36,239 nucleotides of DNA from Cellulomonas sp. RIT-PI-Y. GTDB lineage: Bacteria > Actinomycetota > Actinomycetes > Actinomycetales > Cellulomonadaceae. The DNA is taken from NCBI RefSeq assembly GCF_025642745.1, contig NZ_JANZKP010000035.1, positions 1 through 36,239 of the forward strand. The letters run 5' to 3'. Under the pieces are notes generated by a model. It saw only the letters and a program-made list of their open reading frames with translations, ran no database searches and was not told where the DNA came from. This document shows positions 9,655 to 19,446 of this stretch, piece after piece. Position 1 is the first letter of the stretch. The number at the start of each line of letters is the position of its first letter. Both the position numbers and the translations under genes were made by a program.

Positions 9655-10526
9655 CGCAGCAACCGCGACATCCGCCGGTCCGCGAGCGGCTTGCCCCCGG
9701 TCTGGCAGGTCGGGCAGTACTGCAGCGACGAGTCCGCGAACGACACCTCGTGCACCGTGTCCCCGCACGGCACGCCGTCCCAGCCCGGGCACGGCTCCCC
9801 GGTCCGCCCGTGCACCCGCATCCCTCGCCGCTTGGCGTCCTTGAGCTCGGCCGCCGGGCGTCCGGCGGAGGCCTCGACCGCCTCGGTCAGGACCGACAGC
9901 ACCGCCGCGTGCAGCCGGGCGACCTGTTCCGGGTCGAGCGAGCGGGTGAGCGCGAACGGGCTGGTCCGGGCGACCAGCAGGATCTCGTCCGAGTAGGCGT
10001 TCCCGATCCCGGCGATCAGGTGCTGGTCGCGCAGCACCCCCTTGACCTGCTGGTTCTTGGCGGCGAGCAGGGAGGCGAACCGGTCGACGGTGAACTCCGG
10101 CGCCAGCGGCTCGACACCGAGGGAGGAGACCTGGGGCACCTGGTCCGGGTCGGTCACCAGGTGGACCGCGAGTCGTTTGCGGGTGCCCGCCTCGGTCAGG
10201 TCGAAGCCGGACCCGTCGTCGAGCCGGACCCGCAGGGCGAGCGGCGAGCGCCCCGGCCGGACCGGTGTGGCGGGCAGCGCGTCGGACCACCGCAGCCAGC
10301 CCGCGCGGGCCAGGTGGAACACCAGGTGCAGGTCGCCGACCGTCAGGTCCAGCCACTTGCCGTGCCGCGTCGCGCCGGAGACCCGGGCACCCACCAGCGC
10401 GTCCGGCGGCGGGGCGAAGGTCTTCAGCGCGCTGATCGCCCCGACCTCGACCGCGACGACCGCGCGGTCCGCGGTGCGGTCGTCGAGGAAGCGGGCGAGG
10501 GACTCCACCTCGGGCAGCTCGGGCAT
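9651..10526 (-). CDS. Fpg/Nei-family DNA glycosylase/AP lyase
   Basis: Base-excision repair enzyme that removes oxidised bases and nicks the abasic site. It has 291 residues and begins MPELPEVE, with the catalytic Pro and Glu exposed after Met removal. RHGKWLDL carries the conserved beta-hairpin lysine. LVFHLARAGWL and GIGNAYSDEIL (the helix-two-turn-helix asparagine) follow. The C-terminal zinc finger has four cysteines, Cys246, Cys254, Cys271 and Cys274. The first pair is C-x7-C rather than the usual C-x2-C, whereas the C-x16-C-x2-C part is normal. About 17 residues (GGKPLADRRMSRLL) extend past the finger. Fpg-type versus Nei-type specificity cannot be decided. The start is fixed by MPELPEVE. 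Confidence 0.93.
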   Translation of the reverse strand: MPELPEVESLARFLDDRTADRAVVAVEVGAISALKTFAPPPDALVGARVSGATRHGKWLDLTVGDLHLVFHLARAGWLRWSDALPATPVRPGRSPLALRVRLDDGSGFDLTEAGTRKRLAVHLVTDPDQVPQVSSLGVEPLAPEFTVDRFASLLAAKNQQVKGVLRDQHLIAGIGNAYSDEILLVARTSPFALTRSLDPEQVARLHAAVLSVLTEAVEASAGRPAAELKDAKRRGMRVHGRTGEPCPGWDGVPCGDTVHEVSFADSSLQYCPTCQTGGKPLADRRMSRLLR

Positions 10527-10551
10527 GGACCCATGGTGGCGCAGACACCCT

Positions 10552-10595
10552 GTCATGGGCGCGATTTCCGAGTCACAGCCGCCATGACTTAGGCT
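10552..10595 (+). promoter_or_regulatory. Promoter of the proS leader, flanked by an inverted repeat
   Basis: TTCCGA (10566-10571) is followed by 18 bases and then TAGGCT (10590-10595). The promoter lies between the two arms of an exact 7-base inverted repeat, GTCATGG (10552-10558) and CCATGAC (10582-10588). The start-to-start distance is 30 bases, about three helical turns. A repressor or activator site is plausible but unproven. Confidence 0.5.
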
Positions 10596-10600
10596 CGGCG

Positions 10601-10743
10601 GTGCACCCCGGTCACGGGGCGCACCCCACAGCAGGGGCCGGTCCTCGACCGGTGTGGGGGAGCGACGATCCGGCGCTCGCGCCGGTTCGGTCGTGAGGGG
10701 ACGTCCGGCCGGGAAGCACAGGGGACCGGCCGGGCGCTCCCTC
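10601..10743 (+). promoter_or_regulatory. Hairpin-rich structured leader upstream of proS
   Basis: Four successive hairpins can be drawn by hand in a non-coding stretch. (1) 10601-10624: GTGC-a-CCCCG, loop GTCA, CGGGG-c-GCAC. (2) 10624-10659: CCCCACA, a 7-base bulge, CCGGTC, loop CTC, GACCGG, TGTGGGG. (3) 10663-10693: CGAC ... CCGGCG, loop CTCG, CGCCGG ... GTCG. (4) 10695-10743: GAGGG ... CCGGCC, 17-base loop, GGCCGG ... CCCTC. A promoter with TAGGCT at 10590 would start RNA near 10602. I recognise no known riboswitch, and no T-box motif for tRNA sensing. It could be a leader, a small RNA or a 5' regulatory element. Confidence 0.45.
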
Positions 10744-10805
10744 GCCGATCGCGCGGCGGATCCGACCCGCGACCGAGGGCTCGCGAGGGACACCCCGGGC
10801 CGCAC

Positions 10806-10811
10806 TAGGCT
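10806..10811 (+). promoter_or_regulatory. Leaderless -10 of proS
   Basis: TAGGCT ends 7 bases before the ATG at 10819. It is identical to the -10 of the upstream leader promoter at 10590, suggesting two tandem promoters for proS, one leaderless and one with a structured leader of about 217 bases. Confidence 0.5.
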
Positions 10812-10818
10812 GCTGCCC

Positions 10819-12627
10819 ATGCTGCTACGCCTGTCCACGCTCTTCCTCCGCACGCTGCGTGAGGACCCCGCCGACGCCGAGGTGGCCAGCCACAAGCTGC
10901 TCATCCGCGCGGGATACATCCGCCGTGCCGCCCCGGGGATCTACACCTGGCTGCCGCTGGGTCTGCGGGTGCTGGCCAAGGTGGAGCAGGTGGTCCGCGA
11001 GGAGATGGACGCGGCGGGTGCGCAGGAGGTGCACTTCCCGGCGCTGCTGCCCCGGGAGCCCTACGAGGCGACCGGCCGCTGGACCGAGTACGGCCCGAAC
11101 CTGTTCCGGCTCAAGGACCGCCGCGAAGTGGACTACCTGCTGGCGCCCACCCACGAGGAGATGTTCACCCTCCTGGTCAAGGACCTGTACTCGTCCTACA
11201 AGGAGCTGCCGCTGGCGCTCTACCAGATCCAGACCAAGTACCGCGACGAGGCCCGTCCGCGCGCCGGCCTGATCCGGGGCCGCGAGTTCATCATGAAGGA
11301 CGCCTACTCCTTCGACCTGGACGACGAGGGCCTGGAGGCGTCCTACCAGCGTCAGCGGGCCGCCTACCAGCGGATCTTCGACCGGCTGGGCCTGGAGTAC
11401 GTGATCGTGGCGGCGACCTCCGGCGCGATGGGCGGCTCCCGGTCCGAGGAGTTCCTCACCCCGACGGCGATCGGCGAGGACACCTTCGTGCGGTCGCCCG
11501 GCGGCTACGCGGCGAACGTGGAGGCCGTCACCACGGTGGCCCCGCCCGCCCTGGACTTCGCCGACGCCCCGGCCGCGCACGTCGAGGACACCCCGGACAC
11601 CCCGACCATCGAGTCGCTGGTCGCGGTGGCCAACGCCGCCCACCCGCGTCCCGACCGGGCCTGGACCGCGGCCGACACCCTGAAGAACGTGGTGCTGGCG
11701 CTGGTGCACCCCACCGGCGAGCGCGAGCTCCTGGTCGTCGGCCTGCCCGGTGACCGCGAGGTCGACCTCAAGCGGCTGGAGGCCAACGTCTCCCCGGCCG
11801 AGGTGGAGACCGCGGTCGAGGCCGACTTCGCCGCGCACCCCGAGCTGGTGAAGGGCTACATCGGCCCGGGGGTGCTCGGCCCGAACCTGGACGGCACGGC
11901 CGTCGGCGACGAGGGCCGCACCGCGGTGCGCTACCTGCTGGACCCGCGCGTGGTCACCGGCACCCGGTGGATCACCGGCGCCGACCAGCCCGGTCGGCAC
12001 GTCTTCGACCTGGTGGCGGGCCGGGACTTCACCGCGGACGGCACCGTCGAGGCCGCCGAGGTGCGGGCCGGTGACGAGGCCCCGGACGGCTCCGGTCCGC
12101 TGGAGCTGGCCCGCGGCATCGAGATCGGCCACATCTTCGCGCTGGGCCGCAAGTACGCCCAGGCGCTCGGCCTGACCGTCCTGGACCAGAACGGCAAGTC
12201 CCAGGTGGTCACGATGGGCTCCTACGGCATCGGGGTGACCCGGGTGCTGGCGTCGCTGGCCGAGGCGAACCACGACGCCAAGGGTCTGGCATGGCCGGCC
12301 AAGGTCGCGCCCGCCCAGGTGCACGTGGTCGCGACCGGCAAGGACCCGGCCGTGTTCGAGGCGGCCGAGGCCCTCGCCGGCACCCTGGACGCCCGTGGCA
12401 TCGAGGTGCTGTACGACGACCGGCCGAAGGTCTCGCCGGGTGTGAAGTTCGCCGACGCGGAGCTGCTGGGCGTCCCGCTGGTGGTCGTGGTCGGCCGGGG
12501 TCTGGCGGACGGCCTGGTCGAGGTCCGCCCCCGGGTGGTCACCGCCGACGGCCCGCAGTCCGAGCAGGTCCCGGTGGACCAGGCCGCCGATCGGGTGGCC
12601 GAGCTGGTGGACGGCCTGCTGGCCTGA
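10819..12627 (+). CDS. proS: Prolyl-tRNA synthetase, bacterial type with editing insertion
   Basis: Charges tRNA-Pro with proline; the editing domain hydrolyses mischarged alanyl-tRNA-Pro. The 602-residue protein starts [20 protein letters not shown], the normal beginning of bacterial-type ProRS. Class II motif 1 is around [13 protein letters not shown], motif 2 around [27 protein letters not shown] (conserved arginines), and motif 3 around [13 protein letters not shown]. The editing insertion occupies about residues 220-400. The C-terminal anticodon-binding domain begins near [10 protein letters not shown]. The ATG at 10819 is preferred over upstream in-frame codons because it matches the conserved N-terminus and follows a -10. 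It is a single-gene unit with its own terminator. Confidence 0.97.
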   Translation: MLLRLSTLFLRTLREDPADAEVASHKLLIRAGYIRRAAPGIYTWLPLGLRVLAKVEQVVREEMDAAGAQEVHFPALLPREPYEATGRWTEYGPNLFRLKDRREVDYLLAPTHEEMFTLLVKDLYSSYKELPLALYQIQTKYRDEARPRAGLIRGREFIMKDAYSFDLDDEGLEASYQRQRAAYQRIFDRLGLEYVIVAATSGAMGGSRSEEFLTPTAIGEDTFVRSPGGYAANVEAVTTVAPPALDFADAPAAHVEDTPDTPTIESLVAVANAAHPRPDRAWTAADTLKNVVLALVHPTGERELLVVGLPGDREVDLKRLEANVSPAEVETAVEADFAAHPELVKGYIGPGVLGPNLDGTAVGDEGRTAVRYLLDPRVVTGTRWITGADQPGRHVFDLVAGRDFTADGTVEAAEVRAGDEAPDGSGPLELARGIEIGHIFALGRKYAQALGLTVLDQNGKSQVVTMGSYGIGVTRVLASLAEANHDAKGLAWPAKVAPAQVHVVATGKDPAVFEAAEALAGTLDARGIEVLYDDRPKVSPGVKFADAELLGVPLVVVVGRGLADGLVEVRPRVVTADGPQSEQVPVDQAADRVAELVDGLLA

Positions 12628-12640
12628 TCGTCCCGCGTGA

Positions 12641-12673
12641 ACGGCCCGGTCGGGGACTCCTCGGCCGGGCCGT
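12641..12673. terminator. Bidirectional terminator between proS and the DUF4439 gene
   Basis: ACGGCCCGG (12641-12649) pairs with CCGGGCCGT (12665-12673). The stem continues through a T-G wobble and CGGGG/CCTCG to a three-base loop at 12656-12658, about 15 pairs in all. There is no U-tract, as is usual for high-GC actinobacteria. It lies 14 bases after the proS stop and 14 bases from the stop of the convergent gene. Confidence 0.75.
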
Positions 12674-12686
12674 CGCGCGCGCGGGG

Positions 12687-13727
12687 TCAGGAGGTGGCGG
12701 TCAGCCCGTCCATCCCCGGGAACGCGGTGGCCGTCCCGCCCCAGCCGAGCAGATCCACGGCCGCGGTGCGCAGCCGGTCGACCAGCACGGTGCGGTCGGT
12801 CGAGTCGGCCCCGCTGGCCAGGACGGCGTCGGCGTGGACGTCGGTGAGCTGTCGCTCCAGGCCGGCGCAGAAGGTGCGCACCGCGTCGGTGTCGGCGGGG
12901 GTGCCGCCCAGCGCGTACGTCACCCGGCGCGGATCCTGGGAGGTGCCCGAGATCCCGGCCTGCTGCGCCCAGTCCTCCGCGCGGGCCCGGTGCGACCGGG
13001 CGGCCGCGAGCGCGTCGGCACGGGCGTCGCCGGACAGCCGGGACGCGGCGACCTCGTAGCCGAAGCCGGCCTGGTCCTCGGCGGCGGTGAGTGCGCTCAG
13101 CGTGGTGGTGTCCAGCCCGGCGGGCGCGCTGGTGGCGGCGCCGTCGCCCGACCCGGAGCCGTCGCCGTCGGTCGCCGTCGGCTCGGATCCGGGGTCCGCG
13201 GCGGGTTCCGCGGTGAGCGCCGGGACCTCGGTGCCGAGCACCCCGGCCAGCTGCACGGCCTGCTGCGCCCGGGCGGCCGCGATCACGGCGAGCAGCCGGG
13301 CCATCTGCGGGTCGGTGGCGGACAGGGCGTCCGACCGGGCACGGACCGCGGTGCTGCCCAACAGGGTGAGCAGCTCGTCGGTCCCGGACAACGCGGTCGT
13401 CGAGGCCGACGGAGACGGGGTCGGATCCGGCAGCCCGGACTCGTACACCCCGCCCAGCTGCTCGGCCTGGCCGGTCGCGGCGTCGTGCACCAGGGTCAGG
13501 ACGGTGGTGACGGCCGGATCCGCGTCGGGCAGCAGCTGCCCGGCTCCGTCGGCCAGTGCCAGGGCGTCGTCCACCGAGGACGCCCGCAGAGTCTCCGCGG
13601 CGTCCGGCGACGGCTCGGTGGGCTCGGGTGTCTCCAGGCGCAGTCCGCAGCCGGACAAGGCCAGCACGACGACGGCGGCCAGCGCCGCGAGACGGTGGCG
13701 GGGACGGGGCGCGGACGTGGTGCTCAT
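12687..13727 (-). CDS. DUF4439-containing lipoprotein
   Basis: Encodes 346 residues. The N-terminus is a lipoprotein signal: RPRHR, a hydrophobic stretch and the lipobox LSGC with Cys27, so it should be anchored on the outer face of the membrane. A Ser/Thr/Pro/Asp-rich region lies in the middle (about residues 165-195). The C-terminal third (LSALTAAEDQAGFGYEVAAS ... HRARAEDWAQQAG ... TAFPGMDG) matches the DUF4439 ferritin-like pattern; its function is unknown. A DUF4439 protein beside rimP is, as I recall, common in actinobacteria. The ATG at 13727 fits the signal peptide. CAGGAT lies 8 bases upstream on the minus strand as a possible -10. It is divergent from rimP. Confidence 0.85.
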   Translation of the reverse strand: MSTTSAPRPRHRLAALAAVVVLALSGCGLRLETPEPTEPSPDAAETLRASSVDDALALADGAGQLLPDADPAVTTVLTLVHDAATGQAEQLGGVYESGLPDPTPSPSASTTALSGTDELLTLLGSTAVRARSDALSATDPQMARLLAVIAAARAQQAVQLAGVLGTEVPALTAEPAADPGSEPTATDGDGSGSGDGAATSAPAGLDTTTLSALTAAEDQAGFGYEVAASRLSGDARADALAAARSHRARAEDWAQQAGISGTSQDPRRVTYALGGTPADTDAVRTFCAGLERQLTDVHADAVLASGADSTDRTVLVDRLRTAAVDLLGWGGTATAFPGMDGLTATS

Positions 13728-13771
13728 CACGCGCGATCCTGCCATGAACTGCACCGCCCTCCGGAGTCAGT

Positions 13772-13777
13772 AGGCTG
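13772..13777 (+). promoter_or_regulatory. -10 of the rimP-nusA cluster
   Basis: TAGGCT would start RNA near 13784, giving a leader of about 113 bases before the rimP ATG. A -35 is not clear (TGAACT at 13746 is 20 bases away). The same hexamer serves both proS promoters. Confidence 0.45.
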
Positions 13778-13896
13778 GGGCCAGCAAGGGACGGTCCGCC
13801 GTGCCGACGCGACGCGCAAGGAATGACAACCACACAACGTCAGCTCTCGCCTCGCCGGTCGGTGTCCGTCCGAGGAAGCCGACTTCAGGAGGACTT

Positions 13897-14427
13897 ATGT
13901 CCGCGCCGAGCAGCGAGATCCGCCAGCTCGTGGAACCCCTGGTGTCCGCCGCCGGTCTGTGGCTGGAGGACGTGGAGCTGGTGCGCGAGAGCGGACGCCA
14001 CGTGCTGCGGGTCGTGGTCGACGCGCCGGAGGACGCCGACGACTCGGTGGACCTGGACGCGGTCGCCGCCGTCACCCGCTCGGTCGCCGACACGTTGGAC
14101 GGTGTGGACCACCGCCTGCCGGAGCGGTACACCCTGGAGGTCTCGACCCGGGGCGCCACGGCGCCGTTGACCGCCCGCCGCCACTACACGCGTGCCATCG
14201 GGCGCCTGGTGGTGCTGGAGCTGGCCGAGGGCGACCCGCTGCGCGGGCGACTGGTCGGGGTGGAGCCGGAGGGCGACGCCGAGGCGACACTGGTCGTGAC
14301 CCCGGAGACCCCCGGGGTGAAGGGTCGTCCGCCCAAGGTGGGCGAGCCGGTGCGCACGCCGTTGTCGGCGGTGCGCGCGGGTGTGGTCGAGGTGGAGCTG
14401 CGCGGCGGCAAGGACGAGGAGGACTGA
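13897..14427 (+). CDS. rimP: Ribosome maturation factor RimP
   Basis: Needed for late assembly of the 30S ribosomal subunit. It has 176 residues. The N-terminal domain contains [19 protein letters not shown] and [31 protein letters not shown] is the family's Y-x-L-E-V-S-S-P-G-x-x-R-P-L signature with two changes. The C-terminal SH3-like domain is followed by an acidic tail (GGKDEED). A perfect AGGAGG at 13887-13892, 4 bases before the ATG, fixes the start; the longer frame from the GTG at 13801 is not used. It is the first gene of the cluster, one base before nusA. Confidence 0.95.
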   Translation: MSAPSSEIRQLVEPLVSAAGLWLEDVELVRESGRHVLRVVVDAPEDADDSVDLDAVAAVTRSVADTLDGVDHRLPERYTLEVSTRGATAPLTARRHYTRAIGRLVVLELAEGDPLRGRLVGVEPEGDAEATLVVTPETPGVKGRPPKVGEPVRTPLSAVRAGVVEVELRGGKDEED

Positions 14428-14428
14428 G

Positions 14429-15529
14429 ATGGACATCGACATGCAGGCACTGCGGTTGATCGAGCGCGAGCGCGAGATCAGCCTGGACGTCCTGGTCTCC
14501 GCGATCGAGCAGGCGCTGCTCTCCGCGTACCACCGCACTCCGGACGCCTACCCGGACGCCCGGGTGGAGCTGGACCGCCGGTCCGGTCATGTGACGGTGT
14601 GGGCCCGCGAGCGGATCACCGTCGCGGCCGCCGAGCCGGCCGGGACCCCGGACGACGACGACACCGCGAGCGGCGACCGCGACTTCACCGCCGCCCCGCC
14701 GCGCACCGAGCTGGGCCCGGAGTTCGAGCACACCCCGTCCGGCTTCGGCCGGATCGCCACCGCCACCGCCCGTCAGGTGATCGTGCAGCGGCTGCGCGAC
14801 GCCGAGGACGACCAGGTGCTGGGCCAGTTCCGCGACAAGCAGGGCGAGGTGCTCTCGGGCGTCATCCAGCAGGGTCGCGACCCGCGGGTGGTGCTGGTGG
14901 ACGTCGGCGGCACCGAGGCCGTGCTGCCCCAGCACGAGCAGGTCCCCGGCGAGGAGTACACCCACGGCGCCCGGATCCGGGCCTACGTGCTGGACGTGTC
15001 CCGTGGTCCCAAGGGCCCCCAGATCACGCTGTCCCGCACCCACCCGAACCTGGTGCGCAAGCTGTTCGAGCTGGAGGTGCCGGAGATCGCCGAGGGCAGC
15101 GTCGAGATCACCGCGCTGGCCCGCGAGTCCGGGCACCGCACCAAGATGGCCGTGCGCTCGCACGTCCAGGGTCTGGGCGCCAAGGGTGCCTGCATCGGCC
15201 CGATGGGCGCCCGGGTCCGCGCGGTGATGGCCGAGCTCCAGGGCGAGAAGATCGACATCGTCGACCACTCGGACGACCCGGGGGAGATGGTGGCGCACGC
15301 GCTGTCGCCGGCCCGCGTGGTCTCCGTCACGGTGGTGGACCCGGACACCCGGGCCGCGCGGGTGGTCGTGCCGGACTACCAGCTGTCGCTGGCCATCGGC
15401 AAGGAGGGCCAGAACGCCCGCCTCGCCGCGAAGCTCACCGGCTGGCGGATCGACATCCGGTCCGACGCCGCGTCGGCTCCGGAGGCGTCCGGGCGGCCCG
15501 TCGCGGAGGCCGACGGTCATCGCCGTTGA
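14429..15529 (+). CDS. nusA: Transcription termination/antitermination factor NusA
   Basis: Binds RNA polymerase and nascent RNA to control pausing, termination and rRNA antitermination. It has 366 residues. The N-terminal domain ([17 protein letters not shown], then an arginine-rich central part with [11 protein letters not shown]) is followed by an S1 domain near residues 140-210 (EVLSGVIQQ...[14 protein letters not shown]). Two KH domains follow ([10 protein letters not shown]...[14 protein letters not shown] and [20 protein letters not shown]). There are no C-terminal acidic repeats, typical of actinobacterial NusA. An acidic insertion ([11 protein letters not shown]) lies near residue 75. 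AGGAGG at 14417-14422 inside rimP is 6 bases before the ATG. Confidence 0.96.
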   Translation: MDIDMQALRLIEREREISLDVLVSAIEQALLSAYHRTPDAYPDARVELDRRSGHVTVWARERITVAAAEPAGTPDDDDTASGDRDFTAAPPRTELGPEFEHTPSGFGRIATATARQVIVQRLRDAEDDQVLGQFRDKQGEVLSGVIQQGRDPRVVLVDVGGTEAVLPQHEQVPGEEYTHGARIRAYVLDVSRGPKGPQITLSRTHPNLVRKLFELEVPEIAEGSVEITALARESGHRTKMAVRSHVQGLGAKGACIGPMGARVRAVMAELQGEKIDIVDHSDDPGEMVAHALSPARVVSVTVVDPDTRAARVVVPDYQLSLAIGKEGQNARLAAKLTGWRIDIRSDAASAPEASGRPVAEADGHRR

Positions 15530-15539
15530 CCACGCGCGC

Positions 15540-15545
15540 TAGACT
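15540..15545 (+). promoter_or_regulatory. Possible internal -10 before ylxR-infB
   Basis: TAGACT lies 19 bases before the ylxR ATG. TTGACC at 15526 is only 8 bases upstream and overlaps the nusA stop, so it cannot be the matching -35. An internal promoter is tentative. Confidence 0.3.
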
Positions 15546-15564
15546 GGCAGCGGCTGGGCAGGTC

Positions 15565-15864
15565 ATGCCCGACATCCCCCGTGCGCGCGGCAGGTCGAAT
15601 CCTGTCCGTACCTGCGTGGGATGCCGGCGGACCGGCCCGAGGTCGGCCCTGACGCGGGTCGTCGCCACGGCCGCCACGCCCGAGGGTTCGGACCCCCGGG
15701 AGCTGGTGGTGGACGTGACGCGGTCGCTGCCGGGCCGGGGGGCGTGGCTACACCCCGAACCTCTCTGCCTCGAACTCGCCGAGCGCCGTCGTGCGTTTCC
15801 CCGAGCCCTGCGGATCGCAGGACCGGTGGACACGACCGCGGTGCACCGGCACCTCGGGGCCTGA
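15565..15864 (+). CDS. ylxR: YlxR (DUF448) nucleic-acid-binding protein
   Basis: Small basic protein of 99 residues encoded between nusA and infB, as in most Gram-positive bacteria. The family motif VRTCVGCRRTGPRSALTRVV is near the N-terminus. PGRGAWLHPEPLCLELAERRRAFPRALR follows, whose GRGAW patch forms the proposed RNA-binding cleft. Relatives in other bacteria are described as RNA- or nucleoid-binding and, in Clostridioides/Bacillus work, as linked to RNase P; I cannot tell the role here. The ATG at 15565 gives a short non-conserved leader before the motif. A VRTC-proximal start is possible but has no better codon. Confidence 0.92.
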   Translation: MPDIPRARGRSNPVRTCVGCRRTGPRSALTRVVATAATPEGSDPRELVVDVTRSLPGRGAWLHPEPLCLELAERRRAFPRALRIAGPVDTTAVHRHLGA

Positions 15865-15872
15865 GGAGAACC

Positions 15873-15895
15873 GGCCGCCGGAACCTCCGGTGGCC
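15873..15895 (+). terminator. Hairpin between ylxR and infB (terminator or attenuator)
   Basis: GGCCGCCGGA (15873-15882), a three-base loop ACC, and TCCGGTGGCC (15886-15895) form a 10-pair stem including one G-U. It starts 9 bases after the ylxR stop and is followed by TTGAG, not a U-run. It could terminate, attenuate or be a processing site ahead of infB. Confidence 0.5.
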
Positions 15896-15910
15896 TTGAG
15901 CACCGTCGAC

Positions 15911-15989
15911 ATGGGAAGCGGGTCGAGAGCCGATGGCTGCCCGATGAGCACCTACCGATGAGTACCCAGCGATGAGTACCCAGCACTAA
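15911..15989 (+). promoter_or_regulatory. Chain of overlapping micro-ORFs in the infB leader
   Basis: Five ATGs occur in 64 bases. ATG 15911 opens a 16-codon frame (MGSGSRADGCPMSTYR) ending at TGA 15959-15961. ATG 15933 gives MAAR, ending at TGA 15945-15947. ATG 15944 gives MSTYR, ending with the 15911 frame. ATG 15958 gives MSTQR, ending at TGA 15973-15975. ATG 15972 gives MSTQH, ending at TAA 15987-15989. From 15933 on, each stop overlaps the next start as ATGA, shifting the frame each time. The last three lie in 14-base tandem units (15941-15982). The infB GTG follows 43 bases later. None has a strong Shine-Dalgarno. Confidence 0.5.
15941..15982 (+). repeat. Three 14-bp tandem repeats carrying ATGAGYACC
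   Basis: Units 15941-15954, 15955-15968 and 15969-15982 share ATGAG(C/T)ACC(T/C)A with one or two changes each. A fourth, diverged copy of TGAGCACC occurs at 15897-15904. They contain the micro-ORFs described in the infB leader. Confidence 0.85.
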
Positions 15990-16032
15990 CGACGGTCCGA
16001 CCCTGTCCGGGCGGACCGAGACAGGGAGAGAT

Positions 16033-18885
<2,853 letters not shown>

Positions 18886-18898
18886 TCCGGCTCATCGA

Positions 18899-18936
18899 CG
18901 GGCCCGCACCCACGCCGACGCGCGGGTGCGGGCCCG
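18899..18936 (+). terminator. Strong hairpin after infB
   Basis: CGGGCCCGCACCC (18899-18911) and GGGTGCGGGCCCG (18924-18936) are perfectly complementary, 13 pairs with a 12-base loop. It starts 13 bases after the infB stop. With no U-tract it could terminate only partly, or protect/process the mRNA end, because rbfA follows in the same direction. Confidence 0.7.
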
Positions 18937-18941
18937 CCGCC

Positions 18942-18964
18942 GTCCGGGGGAAGATCCTCCGGAC
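18942..18964 (+). terminator. Second hairpin in the infB-rbfA gap
   Basis: GTCCGG-g-GGA (18942-18951) pairs with TCC-t-CCGGAC (18955-18964) around a three-base loop, 10 pairs with one G-U. Two adjacent stems in an 108-base gap suggest transcript separation or processing before rbfA. Confidence 0.5.
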
Positions 18965-18993
18965 AGCACTGACGTAGGAAAGAGAGAGCAGTC

Positions 18994-19446
18994 ATGGTGG
19001 ACCACCCCCGGGCCCGCAAGGTCGCCGACCGGATCCAGCAGGTCGTCGCGCAGATGATCGACACCCGGATCAAGGACCCGCGCCTCGGCTTCGTCACGGT
19101 CACCGACGTCCGGGTGACCGGTGACCTGCAGCACGCCAGCGTGTTCTACACCGTCTTCGGCGACGAGGAGGCCCGCGGGGGCAGCGCCGCCGCCCTGAAG
19201 AGCGCCACCGGCCTGATCCGCTCCGAGGTCGGCAAGCAGCTCGGCGTCCGGCTCACCCCGACGCTGGAGTTCGTGCTGGACGCCGTGCCGGAGACCGCCG
19301 CCCACCTGGACGCCGCCCTGCTCGAGGCGGCCCGCCGGGACCGCGAGGTCACCGCGCTGGCCGCGGAGGCCCAGTACGCCGGCGAGGCCGACCCCTACAA
19401 GAAGCCCGCCGACGACGAGGACGATCTCGACGACGATGGTCGCTGA
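18994..19446 (+). CDS. rbfA: 30S ribosome-binding factor RbfA
   Basis: Assembly factor for the 30S subunit that binds near helix 1 of 16S rRNA during maturation. It has 150 residues and starts [22 protein letters not shown]. The KH-like core has [34 protein letters not shown], and [14 protein letters not shown] is near the end of the domain. The tail is highly acidic ([13 protein letters not shown]), as in many actinobacterial RbfA proteins. A purine-rich AGGAAAGAGAGAG precedes the ATG at 18994. The end overlaps truB by 11 bases, indicating coupling. Confidence 0.95.
   Translation: MVDHPRARKVADRIQQVVAQMIDTRIKDPRLGFVTVTDVRVTGDLQHASVFYTVFGDEEARGGSAAALKSATGLIRSEVGKQLGVRLTPTLEFVLDAVPETAAHLDAALLEAARRDREVTALAAEAQYAGEADPYKKPADDEDDLDDDGR

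Noticed and set aside
10601..10818. T-box riboswitch for proS
   Set aside because: The conserved T-box core that pairs with the tRNA acceptor end is not present; the nearest string (GGGGACCGG) does not fit, and no specifier loop could be drawn.
13801..13896. RimP starting at GTG 13801
   Set aside because: The added residues are not RimP-like, and the perfect AGGAGG lies just before the ATG at 13897.
15526..15545. TTGACC and TAGACT as a paired promoter before ylxR
   Set aside because: Only 8 bases separate them, far from the 16-19 needed; TTGACC overlaps the nusA stop codon by chance.
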